DNA of 64,000 bases from Ectobius pallidus (GCA_964059195.1 CAXKWD010000009.1:47215160-47279159); one strand, 5' to 3'. Numbered from the stretch's first letter, positions 1 through 12,175 are shown. Notes: generated by a model not told the origin, from the letters alone. Made by a program: numbers and translations.

Positions 1-2326
1 AACTATTGGTAATTAAATACCTAAAAAACTCGAATTCGAGATGCATTTCACGATTAAAGTGCCCCGCCCGGGGGAAAATAAGACCTCAAATTCGAGTTCC
101 TGGGAAAGAAACTGCATAGTGAGTTTAGTCCAAATCATTCAACTTTTTTTTTTTTCATTTAGGCGTTCATTCATGACCCCCTTCTATCCACCTACGTCAA
201 ATGTCTGCGAGTATTAAACAAATGATTCAAGTAGAGTGGGTTAATAAAATCGAAGCGATCGACTATTTGATGTGTTCTATTGCAAAGAAAAAATAGGTTT
301 CAATGATGCTGTTTTTTCTCGGTTGATATGGCAACCGAGCCAGGCCATCTTCAATTAATTTCACACTGGAATACGGTCTTCTTAATAGGTGCCGCTGGGT
401 CTGCACGGAAACTCCAGCTCAAATATTACATTAGATAGTTCGCTGAACGGGAAAAAACAATGTGGTTATGCAGCAGTATCTGTATTCGATCCACTTTTGG
501 TCCAGAGGACGCCTGTTCTGCATTCAGATTCGAATTTTAAACCAGTATTTCTTCAGCCAGTCGGGAGTGTAGGTTGCGCCTTCAAGAAAGGCTATTCACC
601 CCTTACATCTGTACTGAACGGGCAACTACAGCACTTACAGCAAGCTTTGTTCACAAATTCACTTTGCTTTGTATTGTTTTACATTCCTTGTTTATAAAAA
701 TGCAGCCTATTGTTTACGTTAAAATACTTAACCTTCATTAATACGATGTTAATCATTTTTATTTCTTCAGTGCAAGTTACCACAATCATTAGAACACAGG
801 ACAATATAAAATTAAGAAAAAAACTTGTCCTCAGTAACAAAACGTTTTCCTTTCAAGCTGTGTAGTTGGAAATACACTCGTAGACTGAACTATACGCATT
901 ACCTTGGAAATCCGAACTTAGTCACTTTAATACATTTAAAGATAGAAATATATAATTGCCGTATGAGGGTGGATGAAAGATAACTGAGGTAGAGAAAGAA
1001 AATACGGATTTATTTCAGTACAACATTATACCATTTTTATTTAATTTAGTTTTTTGGTCAACAAAATATTTTATTCACCAAAAAACAACTTGTTATAAGA
1101 TTTGTAAATGTGCCAATTTTTTAAAACTAAATTACATTAAAAAATGAATAAGTAGGCCTACGTATATCCTTAAATTATTATGTACAAATTATAAAACAAT
1201 ATTACGTTTACCTAGATAGAATGCTATGTCAGCAAGATTGGCTTCATAAAATTCTTTTAAATGTCTTCAGATTAATGGTGTGAGCTCGATTCGACACTTT
1301 ATTGATTAGGCGCATTGCAACAAGACAATGAAGTAGGCCTGCAATTCAATAATGTTTCAATCCGGTATTATAATTATTTATGTATTCACCAGTTATTAAC
1401 TTAATCTGTTTCTGTGTAATATAAACGAGGCACGGAAAAATATACTGATTAATTACTGTTAAAATCCTATCCTTTACAAATAGTGGCTTGCAATGTGAAG
1501 TAAAATTTATAATTCTGACATCTTTTTTAAAATTAAAATTTATCTAATATTAGCAGAACTACCCCAGAACAACAGATCTTAAGACACTGCGCTGTAAAAT
1601 AAAGCAAGACAATGATCATAGCCATACAAACATTGCGTGAATAGTTCGTATGTGGATAGTATCCATTGACTATTACGTGTGGGGCAGCGCTAGCCAAAAC
1701 ACGGACCGGGGACCGAAACTGGCCCGCAAGCTGCTATTGTTTGGCTCGATTACAAATTTAAACAAATATAAATAGATTAATTAGATTAATTTTGCGTCAG
1801 TATTAGATTAATTTATTCAGGAATATTGAACGATGAAATAAAATCAATCCTTCAGCATACTTTGAAAACTTCATAACCTTTCGGTATTGCTGTGATGACT
1901 TACAAGTCTCTAGTTACAGGTTTGTGACGGTAAATAAATTGGATATTGTAGTCCAGGCCACTAAAAAAACATGAAAAAACGCGTAGTTTTGAAATTTGGC
2001 AGAGTTGTAGTTTTCAACAACATACTAAAAGTCCCCGAGGGTGGCGGTGAGGGGGGCAGGGGGACAGTGGAAGGTCTCTTTTATTGGTTTTTCAGTTATA
2101 TATAAACAACGATTCATCGTAGAGGAAAAGTTAATCTATTAATATTCAAACTGATAAAATTTCCTACAAGTTTGATCGTATACATTTTTTCTACTCCCAA
2201 TAGCTTTCGAGATATCGGCCAGCGAAAATAGCAAATTTTCTTTCGCCTCACACTTTCGACACACTTTGCCTTATAACGATTCAGCTCTAAGGTGTACAGC
2301 AAAGCTCTGACAAAAGAAGATGAAGG
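1..2326. other. Intergenic, no gene recognised
   Basis: AT-rich DNA without recognisable coding or RNA features apart from one unexplained open frame at 389-697. A short G-rich run lies near 2040-2065. Nothing else can be supported. Confidence 0.6.
389..697 (+). other. Open frame of 102 codons, possible exon
   Basis: An open frame follows directly after a polypyrimidine-rich stretch ending in AG (near 388), which could be a 3' splice site. It runs to a TAA at 695-697. Its base composition looks more even than the flanks. The translation matches no family I recognise, has no ATG near its start, and is short enough to occur by chance. It could be a terminal exon of a gene lying to the left of the window, or noise. 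Confidence 0.12.
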
Positions 2327-2990
2327 GCAAGAAATTTTCTTTAAAATGAGTTGTCATCCCCGAAGGATACACAACCCACATAAGATCTGATGTAATGCAC
2401 TCATGTAACTTTCTTTACCCTAAGCATGGGCAATACACCTTCTTCACTTCGCGTTCTAATATAGAATGAGACGCCTCATTCCAAGAAGTGCGTATTCAGA
2501 GGTTTCAAACCGTTGCAAAAATGTATTGTTCAATAGGCAAGATGGAAGTTTCTGACTTATAAATACCCTTTAGAGAAATTTACGAAAAAAAAATTCAAAT
2601 AAAAGTCTTGGGTATTAGTGTAAGCCCCTCATGTAAACCTACAACATTTAAACAAAATCATTATAGCCGTTTTCGAAAAAATCATGAAAAATTAATTTTT
2701 CTTCATGTAAAGTAGCATTAAAAGTAAGAGAATGTCGTCGCCAATCTTTTTGTAACATCCCCAGAAAATACCTGACCGAAATATTAATTTTGTTTTTATA
2801 CCATTTTTCATTCTCGAACTAAACTGCTCACAGACACACAGGCACAGACATGTTTCTGAAAATAGCATTTTTAGATTCAGGAAAATAATTCAAATAATAT
2901 TTACCCGTACAATTAAGCTGAACAGGTTTCCTTTCTTAAATTTGATTGTTTTACTTCATTGCTTTAATTTTACTGTTATTATTGAAAATC
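2327..2990 (+). repeat. Dispersed non-coding repeat family C, copy 1
   Basis: Shares an ordered set of motifs with 5140-5950, 6995-7250, 22270-22995 and 41190-41450: CATCCCCGAAGGATAC, TTCTTTACCCTAAGCATGGG, CTTCACATTCTGATATAGAA, then a segment with ACACACAGACA and CATGTTTCTGAAAATAG. No open frame. Probably a non-autonomous interspersed element or the non-coding end of a larger one. Boundaries are approximate. Confidence 0.6.
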
Positions 2991-3136
2991 TTAATGATTT
3001 AACTTAAAGTTAATGTAATTTTTGTATAGGCTAAGTATAAATTTCTGTGTTATTCGTTGTCTGTAAGGCAATGTGCGGTGTGCAGAAAGATTGTATAAAT
3101 AAATAAATAGGAATTAAATATCCAAAATATTACGTA

Positions 3137-3411
3137 AATTCTGGGGTGCACGGGCAAAGAGAGTTAAGTCCACCATCCTAAAAAATTGAGATATGTCCAT
3201 AGAGTTATAAATAAAAATGTTCTCTACATTTGTGTTAAGTCCAGTAAGTCATATTCATAATTGTACGGTAGTTATGGATGGTAGTTATGGATGTGTGTGT
3301 GGGTTTATCCATCTCTAAAGCTATGTTGGGCTGGTATAGTGTGTTAAGTCACGCTAATTCTCAGTAACAAGAAAGTGGACTTAACTCTCTTTTCACGCGC
3401 ACCCCGGAATT
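3137..3411. mobile_element. 275-bp MITE with 37-bp terminal inverted repeats
   Basis: The left end 3137-3173 (starts AATTCTGGGGTGCACGGG, ends AAGTCCAC) is the imperfect reverse complement of 3375-3411 (starts GTGGACTTAACTCTC, ends CCCCGGAATT), with about 4 mismatches. No coding capacity. Size and structure fit a miniature inverted-repeat transposable element. The target duplication is not resolved, so the superfamily is unknown. Confidence 0.75.
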
Positions 3412-5139
3412 ATCAGTGCCACTCATTTAGTTTGCTCTATAAATATTTCATTTAGTACATGCATTTAAGAAAGTTTAGTGGTTAATAATTTATACGTGTA
3501 TTTATAATCTCATATTTCTTGCATTAGCCTATAGGAGAAAATCAGTTTCACAGGCTGGCAACGTGATATCGGTAACAGGTACATTACATAAGTAGGTAAC
3601 ATGGAACCCTATCCCATCAAATTACGACGTACAAGAGTAATAGAAAACGCAGGCTATCTGAAACCCGATCAACGCAGGCCCAGTCACCTGTTCATCCTTC
3701 ATTATCAATTCTAACAGACTTGTTTGTCATGTGCCACTGTTAGTTACTATCAAAAATCATTCCCACACTCTAAAAATGGCAAATTTATGCCGCATACTGT
3801 AGCTTATGCAACATAGACTGTTATCAAAGATCATGGAAAAAGTTACTCCAATAATGTGAATCATAACCAGATTCCAGATTTTTATATAATATTATCCCAG
3901 AAATATGGGTACCAGTACATAAATAGGGCCTGCAATATTGAAACTGTACAGTGCTTTAAAATTTCTTCTTTTTCATTAAGAACTAGCTTTAAAAAACCGA
4001 GGATGCCCGGGTTTTGTATTTTCCTTCTACTTCGGAGTACATTTTTACGAAGGACTTTCGATTTTCAAACTTAAGGTCTTTATATAGCCATTCAGGAAAA
4101 GATGAGGAAGAACGACTCATCATGTAGATTATTCCTTCAGATAACCTTACGTAGACCTTTAGCTTCTGAGCTCTCATAGAGGAATTGGGTTTTTGCCCAT
4201 CACTGCTTGTATAGACTATGCTTGGTAGAAAGTTGAGATAAGAAGAAACAGAAATTCCTTTAACATAAAATTCTACTGTGTTTAAAGAAGATTGATTTTC
4301 CGCCTTTATGTTCCCGTACAACCTTCTTAGGGTGCTTAATTCAAAGGAATATACCTATAATATCAATATCAATTTCACTTGCACATTTTGCACTCCAAAA
4401 ACTCGGGACACAATAATTTGGAACGCACATGAACTAAAATCGTCTCTTTTTACATGTTTCATGATGATAAACTTCGGTCAAAGCATGAATATTTGGAAAG
4501 AAATATTTTTAAACATAGCTGATGGGGGGGGGGGGAAGGCAATGTATAGCTTTGTGTGCTAGTTTCGCAAAAACAGAACTATACAGTAGACCATGTGGCA
4601 AATAGTGATAAAACCTGTTTATAAATAACATGGGATGAAAACAGCGGAGGATTCCTTTGACCTAATTTTAATGTTGCCTTAATTATTCTGCTGGTTGTAG
4701 AAGATCGGTGTGCAAAATGTTGTAAATAAAGGTGAAAGCATACAGGTAAAATTTAAAGTAATATTTATAAAGAAAATTTATTCATTAATTTCACTGGAAT
4801 TGAGAAACCTTATCCAAATATAAGCCTTTAATGTTTGTATACAAAGCAATCGGCTCGTAATTCGTCATAATAGAACATCCTACATAATTTGAGTAATTCT
4901 ATTAACTTATTTTATCTTCCTGTTTGAGTTAACAAAAAACCTACGAATTGTAATCAAAGTACTTTATATACTCCTCATGCTTCAAAATACAAATCAAGCC
5001 CACCAACGGAAATTACAATTATAGGCCTATTTTATGTTTATAACAACTTATATTTTGAAGATGTTACAAATTATATGAAGTTCTATTTTCATACTAGAAT
5101 AACTAAAAATGTCGTAGACATTCACGAGATTCGTCTTCT
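3412..5139. other. Intergenic, no gene recognised
   Basis: AT-rich. Two open frames of 72 and 110 codons overlap on opposite strands near 3989-4321 and neither resembles a known family. A run of G lies near 4526. Nothing else seen. Confidence 0.5.
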
Positions 5140-5950
5140 ATCTAAAAAAGATCTTATGTGAAACACGTAATTTCCTCTATCCTTAATATATTTAAATATA
5201 GTCATGGCTGCGTGGCAATAGTGGGCATTCAGTTGTCTCAACCTCATTCAAAGTCGCATTATTCGCGAGACAGCACTTAAAACCTAAGTTTGTGTACGAA
5301 ATGAGTGGTTTATATCCACCCTTCTCAGAATTAAATGGAAAATACTCGTTTGTTTCAAATAAAACTTTGAGACTTATACTTTACATGATTTACCATATAC
5401 TGATTACATTACGTATATTATCCAATTCGTGTATGATATTTAAACAAGATAGCTAGAGCCATTTTCAACAAAATCGAGAAAAATAATTTATTTTAATGCA
5501 GGCTAAAGTTTTACAGGTTGTAAAGTTGTTGCCATGTTTCGTGTCTTGTCGCAAAGGATACACAACCTGAAGTAATGCGCTTACATAATTTTATACTCGT
5601 ATTTCCTAAGCATAGGCCTACGCAATTCATCTTTCTCACTTCACATTCTGATATACAATAAGAGGCCGTATTGCAAGGAGTGCGTATTCAATATTATTTC
5701 AACATGATGCCAAGATTTATTGTTCATCAGGTAAGACTAAGTTTCTATGAACGCTAGCTGGCTTATTACTACACTTCAGAGAATATTTGAGAAAAATATG
5801 TCTCAAATATATGTTCTAGCTCTTAATACAAGCAAGTTGTGTACAAAATTTAAAGAAGAAATTGTTAGAGCGTTTTTCGAGAAAATTGCGAAAAACGAAA
5901 ATTTCTTTATGTAAAATGGCGTTATTTTATTTTATTTTAAAACGCTTCCT
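5140..5950 (+). repeat. Dispersed repeat family C, copy 2
   Basis: Contains the GAAACACGTAATTTCCTCT start also seen near 22275 and 41200, the AAGGATACACAACC block near 5555, and the CTTCACATTCTGATATACAA block near 5640. More diverged from copies 1 and 4, with insertions. Non-coding. Confidence 0.5.
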
Positions 5951-6448
5951 CTATTACAGGGTTGCTGAAAAGACAAGCTCACTATCTAGGCAAGAATATT
6001 AATGGCGATAAACAGAAAACAATTATACTTTAGGAAATTGTATGGCATATAAAAATAACAAACTCATACGTAAAACAATAAACAGTAGAGCAATATGGTA
6101 TATAAACAGTACTTAAAGAATAAACAATAAATAAAATATTTTTTCCGGTATAAAAGATTATTTCAGCTCCCATACAAATTGTATCTCAGAATGGTTATCA
6201 AACCTTCAATGCTGAGAGGCTGGTCTGTTTATTGCTTCCTTGGAATGCCCAGCTTAAGACAGATGTTGACCACAAGCGAAGAAATAGTTTCTCGAGTACC
6301 AAAAAGATGCCCAAATATTTCAATTTCATCAAGGTTATGTTTCTTTTTATAAAATGGCACTGTTGGTTGGTAGATGCCATGCTTTTCCTCATTAACTTCT
6401 ATAGTTGGGCTGAGCTGGTTTCAAAATGTACGGTTGGATCATTCTAAG

Positions 6449-6830
6449 TTCACGTGTCCATCTTAGCCTACACACGGCCAGTGTGAAAGAATTATCATTC
6501 CACTGTGACCTACTAGTGGTTTACTATAAAGTCCGGGTCTTGAAGCACTTACAGCTTGTAAATGCTTAAAGACCCGTAAGTCGCCACTGGGTTCGTATCT
6601 CATATTGAGAACGCCTGGTGGTATTCTGGGATTGTGAGTCAGTTGGAGAATTTAATGTTGTACCGGCACGTTGCCATGGTAGCTCAGTTGGTTAGAGCAT
6701 CGGCACGGAGAGCCGAAGATCCTGGTTCAAATCTCGGCTATGGCATTGAATTTTTCATTCTGACTTCACGTGTCCATCTTAGCCTACACACGGCCAGTGT
6801 GAAAGAATTATCATTCCACGGTTGGATCAA
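6449..6830 (+). mobile_element. tRNA-derived SINE with duplicated body segment
   Basis: A tRNA-like head (6673-6745) is followed by a body. About 60 bp of that body (6766-6826, starting TTCACGTGTCCATCTTAGCC) is also present almost exactly upstream at 6450-6506. The layout suggests a SINE inserted next to, or recombined with, a truncated copy of itself. Between them lies a hairpin near 6535-6571 (arms GGGTCTTGAAGCA and TGCTTAAAGACCC). Confidence 0.6.
6673..6745 (+). other. tRNA-like cloverleaf, SINE head (anticodon GGA)
   Basis: All four arms can be drawn. The acceptor is 6673-6679 with 6738-6744 (7 pairs, one G-T). The D stem is GCTC/GAGC. The anticodon stem is TCGGC/GCCGA (perfect) around loop ACGGAGA. 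The T arm is at 6721-6737 with one mismatch. Position 33 is C instead of the near-universal T. Anticodon GGA would mean Ser, but the 4-nt variable region rules out a normal tRNA-Ser, which needs a long variable arm. With the duplicated flanks it is best read as a SINE head with intact A and B boxes for RNA polymerase III. Confidence 0.55.
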
Positions 6831-6994
6831 GTTTATAAGCCTTCTATGAGTTAGGAATAAGGGCGATTATATTTATACGCCTTGTGCTCCCTTGAGTGAT
6901 AATTCGTGGAACTTCTTCGTGTGTCATATATCCAGCCTTCTGGAGGGATTCTGCGAGAATGTATCGAATATGATGGCGTGAATTTCTGAGAGCC

Positions 6995-7250
6995 TCTCCA
7001 TGCTTATAGAAGTCGTCAATCTTCATGTCACATCCCCAGAAGATATCTAACCCAAATATAAAATAGTGCTTTTATACGATTTTTCGTTCTCGAACTATGT
7101 TCTTCACAGAAAGTCAGTCAGACATGTTTCTGAAAATATAATTTTTTTATTCAGGGAACCACAAAATGTATATTTATGTGGAAAATGATACCGGTACATT
7201 GAACTTCGGGGTCGAACTCAATACTTCTTCTGCCTACGGGAGACTACCTA
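6995..7250 (+). repeat. Dispersed repeat family C, copy 3 (3' part only)
   Basis: Carries the CTTCATGTCACATCCCCAGAA block, the CATGTTTCTGAAAATA block and the terminal part with TTCGGGGTCGAACTCAA and ACTTCTTCTGCCTA, matching 22785-22990. The 5' half is missing. Non-coding. Confidence 0.6.
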
Positions 7251-7589
7251 CGGCACGCACAGAGAATAAAAAATTGTATTATAAATGTACAAGTTCCTAC
7301 AATGTATTTCGCACCATTCATTCCTAGCGTGCTGCTGACTCGCAAGTGTGATTAGGCCTATTTTAGCGGCAGAGCGAAATATTGGCCGCCCGAGTATAAC
7401 CAAATGTGTTGAAGATCGATCATATACTAATTTGCGGTGCATTTCATTACCTGCGGACATGCCTGTCCCATTAACAATCTCTGCTTACAGTCATACACTC
7501 CTCTTCGTCGCTCATTCATGTTTATCACTAAACTACACCAATCACTGTCCAATTTTATCATAGGGAATCACATGAGAGATTACGAGTTA

Positions 7590-8150
7590 ATCGATATATT
7601 TATCTCATGAAACTCATAACCTCGTGTAGAATTTATTAAGACTATTTCATGAATAAAATGTAACGGAATTCGTAAATAATAATTATTTTCCATCTTTGTT
7701 GTTTAGATTATGCCAACTGTGAGATCACGGCATACTAAATGAATGGACAGTCTATGAAGCGATTCGGTGAATCGTACCGTAAGATAGAGATCGTCGTCGT
7801 AGATTGCTAACATCACAACGCAATAAGAGCACACAAACTGGCTTGCACCGGATCGAGATTGGTTTTTTTAATCAATGCACATTTACATTATTTCAATTTC
7901 TAAACAAATTATATTGTATCAAATAATGTGTTTTCATGCTTTTCATTGGCAGTATGTGACGTATTAATCACTGTATGTTTGATGCCTTAGTGCCCAGTAA
8001 CAAACTGACGTTTTATCGGAAAAAATTGCCTCATTGAGACCCTAGGAAGCATAATTATAATAAGATAAACGATCGTGATTGGTCGAGGAATCGCTAAACG
8101 TTATTGGTCAAAATAAAAAAAAGGCGTATGAATGGAAAAGTCAAAATAAT
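7590..8150 (+). repeat. Dispersed repeat family D, copy 1
   Basis: About 360 bp (7780-8145) matches 21655-22025 throughout. Shared segments include AATCAATGCACATT / AATCAGTGCACATT, GTGACGTATTAAT, GTGATTGGTCGA and AACGTTATTGGTCA. The left part (7605-7690) also resembles 49184-49262. No coding capacity. An old interspersed element of unknown class. Confidence 0.6.
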
Positions 8151-8210
8151 GTCAATCTCCAAACCGAGGATGCTGAAAAATCAACCAAGGATACAATATA
8201 ATGTATTACA

Positions 8211-8264
8211 CCCAGGTATATAAATAATATTTATTATAATATAATATTATTATATTTATCTGGG
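8211..8264. repeat. AT-rich hairpin
   Basis: CCCAGGTATATAAATAATAT at the left and a tract ending TTTATCTGGG at the right form a long imperfect palindrome of about 54 bp. It could extrude as a hairpin or be the remnant of a small inverted-repeat element. Confidence 0.45.
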
Positions 8265-9124
8265 TATGGACCATGAGTACAATGCAGGTTATGGGTAGGC
8301 TACTAAATGTAGGATGGTGAAGGAAACAAACACACATAAACATGGATACGCCATTGCACCTCTATTATATTACGGTAGTTGGAAGCATGAAAGCACACAT
8401 ACCCACTCCATGATCCCTGAAAGTTCGGTACGGTATTTTAACGTAAGAATGCTGTACACGGCGGGTGACTCAAACTAAATTACCATTGTCTCTATTTGTA
8501 TGACTGTACATCACAATGCTACCAAATTATGGTCGATATACTAGAGATGTCACACTCTACCGTGACATACAACATCTACGAGTTATATTACGATCGCCTT
8601 ATAGTCATAGTTGTCATGATTTATGCTCCATCCCTTCTATTTTAGTTGAAAATAAAGTAGCCATATGGGTATATGTGAAAATGTTTTATCTGCAACGAGG
8701 CTCGCAGTATCTGCAGGATAATTTTTTTTTTAAATCTCATGAATATTCAATTTAAAAATTACATTTTCTAATAATAATTTTTGTTTTCTGTAGCTAGGAG
8801 GAAACCTTTTGTCCCAGACAGAAGACCTCTAACAATCCATTTATAGATACAGCTGTTCTCTTATACCTAATTATATACCGGTTTTTAATTCTTTTTAAAA
8901 ACAGATTTGGTCATTTTTATGAAAATCCAATTCTCAGTATAAAGATTCTACCTGAAATCTATATAATTTCGATCTTAGGTTGTCAGTCCCATACAATCTC
9001 TCTGAAGAAGTTATAATTCACTAATATAAACTTTAAATTCAATTAGATCAATGTTATAAACCATAGTCACGTAAAGACCACATATTCATAAGGCCTACAT
9101 ATCTACATAATATGGTCATAATAA
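8265..9124. other. Intergenic, no gene recognised
   Basis: AT-rich DNA with no feature I can support. Confidence 0.5.
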
Positions 9125-9290
9125 ACACATTCTTTCGGACTGAATGGCTTAGATCGTAAGGCTTTCTTTTCCCAACATCGCGGGTTCGATCCCTGGCCAG
9201 GTCGATGGCAATTACGTGACCGACTCGGTTTGTATCTGTAGAAATATTGGCTGGGATAGAACTGAGATTTTCAGGCCTAACAATAAGTAT
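9125..9290 (+). mobile_element. tRNA-derived SINE, family B
   Basis: A-box-like TGAATGGCTTAGATCGTAAG is followed by the B box GGTTCGATCCC near 9183 and then CCAGGTCGATGGCAATTACG. The same sequence follows the B box of the SINE at 13438. Head and start of body only. Confidence 0.6.
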
Positions 9291-9506
9291 CATTGCAAGA
9301 CAGTCGTTTATATCCTAATAACAGACCAAATATCTTTTTCAGACAGTCGAAGGTAAAAGAAGCACGTTTAACGATAGATCTCATTAATTCATTAAAAGGG
9401 GAAATTATGCCACTGAGTGGTATAAAATTATAGTACTGCAGGGTTGCCAACTGTGGTTTCATTGACATAGGAAATACTCTTTTAGTTAAAAATATATGCA
9501 TATGAG

Positions 9507-10503
9507 TAGAGCCCGGATTTCCATGCAAATGCATGTTTTTATATACTTTGTTTAGACTTCTCAAACTTTGTAGTTACTCTTTACATGACTTATGGATTCC
9601 AAATAACCATATTTTTTTCCGTGCATGTTTGCATATTTCGGCCTTTTTATGGCAAAATTCATGCATAATGCATGTTTTGGATTTTTTTGGTTTAATATAG
9701 CATATTCAGACGTTTTTAATGCATATAAACCCTCAAGTGCATAATATCAAGTTACCATGCATAACTGTGCATATTATGAATGTACCTCCCTAAAATCTTG
9801 GCTTTTCAGTGAAACGTAAAAATGTTGTATTGTATTATCATTGTTATTTGATTGACTTGGCAACAGAGTCTGCCACCTGCATCAATTTTAAAGTGCAAAC
9901 TACTGTTTACCCTAAATAAACAGTAATATAATACACCAGGCTACAGAAGAAAATGCCGACTCGCCAACCTTCCATTGAAAGAAAACTGCTAAACAGAATA
10001 TTCACTGCTTGAATTTGTCAGTCACTTGCCATTGTTGAAGACGTTGAATTATCTTTAGAATCGTGTTGTGGAGAAATGGGTGTGACAGTTGGGGAAAAAC
10101 TTAAGAAGGTACTTAGTTCAAATCCTGATCTTAAACTTCTGAAAACAGTGAAAGACGTATTACGTGGAAAAAATGTAAAAGACATGGAATTCGATCTCAC
10201 CCTCAGTCAAATTTCTTCCCTTATGTATGCACCTATTGCCTCTTGTGAAGTAGAAAGATCCTTTTTCTGCGTTCAAGAACGTCCTAACTGATAAACACAC
10301 GAGTTTAAGTGAGAAGAATTGGGAAAAGCTCGTTATAATATAACAATATTATGGTGTTTTAAGAGAAATTGAAATATATTGTAGTACAGTGCGGATTTTT
10401 GATAGTGCATGTTTCGCCCTTCATTGTGCATATTTGGAGATACGATAGTGCATGAATGCATGCATGTTTTTAAGTTTGATAGTGCATGAAAATCCGGGCT
10501 TTA
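9507..10503 (+). mobile_element. hAT-family DNA transposon, internally deleted
   Basis: The left terminus TAGAGCCCGGATTTCCATGC matches the reverse complement of the right terminus, TAAAGCCCGGATTTTCATGC, at 18 of 20 positions. The element is flanked by an exact 8-bp direct repeat CATATGAG (9499-9506 and 10504-10511), the target duplication size of hAT transposons. At 997 bp it is far too short for a complete transposase. It retains a C-terminal transposase fragment. Subterminal regions are rich in TGCAT words, which may be transposase-binding motifs (inference). Confidence 0.93.
10030..10350 (+). pseudogene. hAT transposase C-terminal (dimerisation) fragment
   Basis: The frame at 10076-10291 ends in YAPIASCEVERSF. 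This is the hallmark of the hAT C-terminal dimerisation domain, where a small-residue/Cys, E-R and S-F pattern is conserved. A frameshift near 10265-10270 moves the continuing domain into the next frame, which reads FKNVLTDKHTSLSEKN and then an NWEKL-like end, as in the family. The RNase-H-like catalytic core and the BED zinc finger are absent. It lies inside the 997-bp hAT element and cannot encode a working transposase. Confidence 0.85.
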
Positions 10504-10511
10504 CATATGAG

Positions 10512-11800
10512 TATTAAATGGATTCAGTTTGATAAAAATTGATAATGTTAAAATTCATTACGCCTTGTTAAATTTCTCACGATATTCGCCAAAAAGCACT
10601 TGATGATTGAAAAGAGTTTCCTCTCCATCACATATGTTGGCAGCCATGCACCAGAAAATAAATAGCCTCTTTCTGCGCAAGTGCATACTAGGTGGCAAGA
10701 AAGCTGGAAGACTCCAAACATTTCTGCACGGTACACGATAAAATTATTCTTTCACAAATGTTAACGGCTGCCTAAAAATCACTATACGATACACATGGTA
10801 ATATGATTTTACCAATTTTTTTTCATAAATAACAATTGGACCACAGAATGCCTTGTTTAATCTAATCATTGCATAATAAAATTAGGCTACATTCTCTGTA
10901 CTAGTCATAACAGTAGATTTGAATGTTGCTAAACTTGATTAAAGTTTAAGTAGACTAGACGGCTTGGAGAGTTCTGTATGTACAGCAAGTTTAATTCATC
11001 GCCAAATTTTAAAAGTGTCCTTAAAACCTCCCTCTTCTGCTTTATCTAGAGACTGGGTTGAGAAGTTATACCTTCTCAAATTATACTACAGTGTACATTA
11101 ATTTATAATATATATAAAATAAAATTTGAAGATCACAGACAACTTTATTTATCATTGCAGGAAAAAAAACAGTGAAGCAAATAAGATTTTCTACAATAAT
11201 TATATTAAGTTAAGATATGGTGTAGGACGCCACGTGCACTAGGCTACATATTTTACATGTACTCGTAAAGTATACACTAACATATTTTATAACTCAAATA
11301 CATCTTGAAGACGTTTTCACTGTGCGTTGGAACGCACCTGTGTGAATCGCCCTCCAAGAAGAACAGTTGAAATGCCATTAAATGCAAATGTGCTTGGGTA
11401 ATAAATTTCCCAAAATGAAATATCAGGCGATATAAATCTTAGAGAGTACAGAATTCTGTTCGTGTTTTCAAATTAAACCATAATAACATCCTGGGTGTGC
11501 CTGCATTCACAAACTTCATGGGTTTTATTTAGATTTCATAGATCTAAGTTATGAGATAATATAAAATTCTGGAAACAAATAACAGGTCTATATATTATAA
11601 TTTCTGTTATAGTGAGAAAAATATACTTAATAAGTAATGCCTTAAGATGATACATCTTTAATTTTTAGAAAGAGGTTACATTAAATAAAGAATTAGGTTT
11701 ATGAGACGTCCATAAGGATAAGTTATAGATTATATAAACAATTTAACTATGTTTAAGCAATAGAACGTACTCTCCACCGAATACAGTATGGGTAATTAAA
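10512..11800. other. Intergenic, no gene recognised
   Basis: AT-rich. No supported gene, RNA or repeat structure. Confidence 0.5.
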
Positions 11801-11802
11801 TC

Positions 11803-11905
11803 TCGGAAGATGAAATGGGCTGGACATATTTACCATTTGGAAGACCTCGACGTAGGTGGGAGGACAATAGTAGAATAGATTTAATAGAAGCAGAATTTTA
11901 GGGAG
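11803..11905 (+). pseudogene. LINE ORF2 C-terminal scrap
   Basis: The translation includes KMKWAGHIYHLGRPRRRWED. This joins two landmarks of the C-terminal tail of many insect non-LTR retrotransposons, a W-x-GH motif and a GRPRxRWED motif, with the segment normally between them deleted. Ends in a stop. Only about 35 codons survive. Confidence 0.65.
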
Positions 11906-11940
11906 GGATGTTTAGATGGAGGTAAAACAGCGGTTATTAT

Positions 11941-11945
<5 letters not shown>

Positions 11946-11976
<31 letters not shown>
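11946..11976. repeat. (TA)n microsatellite
   Basis: Uninterrupted TA dinucleotide run of about 31 bp. Confidence 0.95.
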
Positions 11977-11978
<2 letters not shown>

Positions 11979-12059
11979 CTATTTTGACGACCATAGGGCA
12001 ATTTTTCTGAATCTTTTCTTGTTTTACCGTTTGTTTACGATGTTTTCCGTATCATACAC

Positions 12060-12175
12060 AAACACCCATACCCCAGGCGAGACTCGAACATACAGCCTAC
12101 TTTACCACAGCTCCAAAGCAGTATGCCTTAGCTACCTCGGCTAAAGAGACCGTCATATTTGAATGGCGGTCTCAA
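12060..12175 (-). mobile_element. tRNA-derived SINE fragment
   Basis: On the minus strand an A-box-like GAGGTAGCTAAGGCATACTG is followed by the B box GTTCGAGTCTCGCC about 40 nt on. Spacing and motifs fit a tRNA-type SINE head. Confidence 0.55.

Noticed and set aside
6673..6745. A functional tRNA-Ser gene
   Set aside because: Anticodon GGA fits Ser, but there is no long variable arm, position 33 is C, and the flanks are SINE-like and duplicated.
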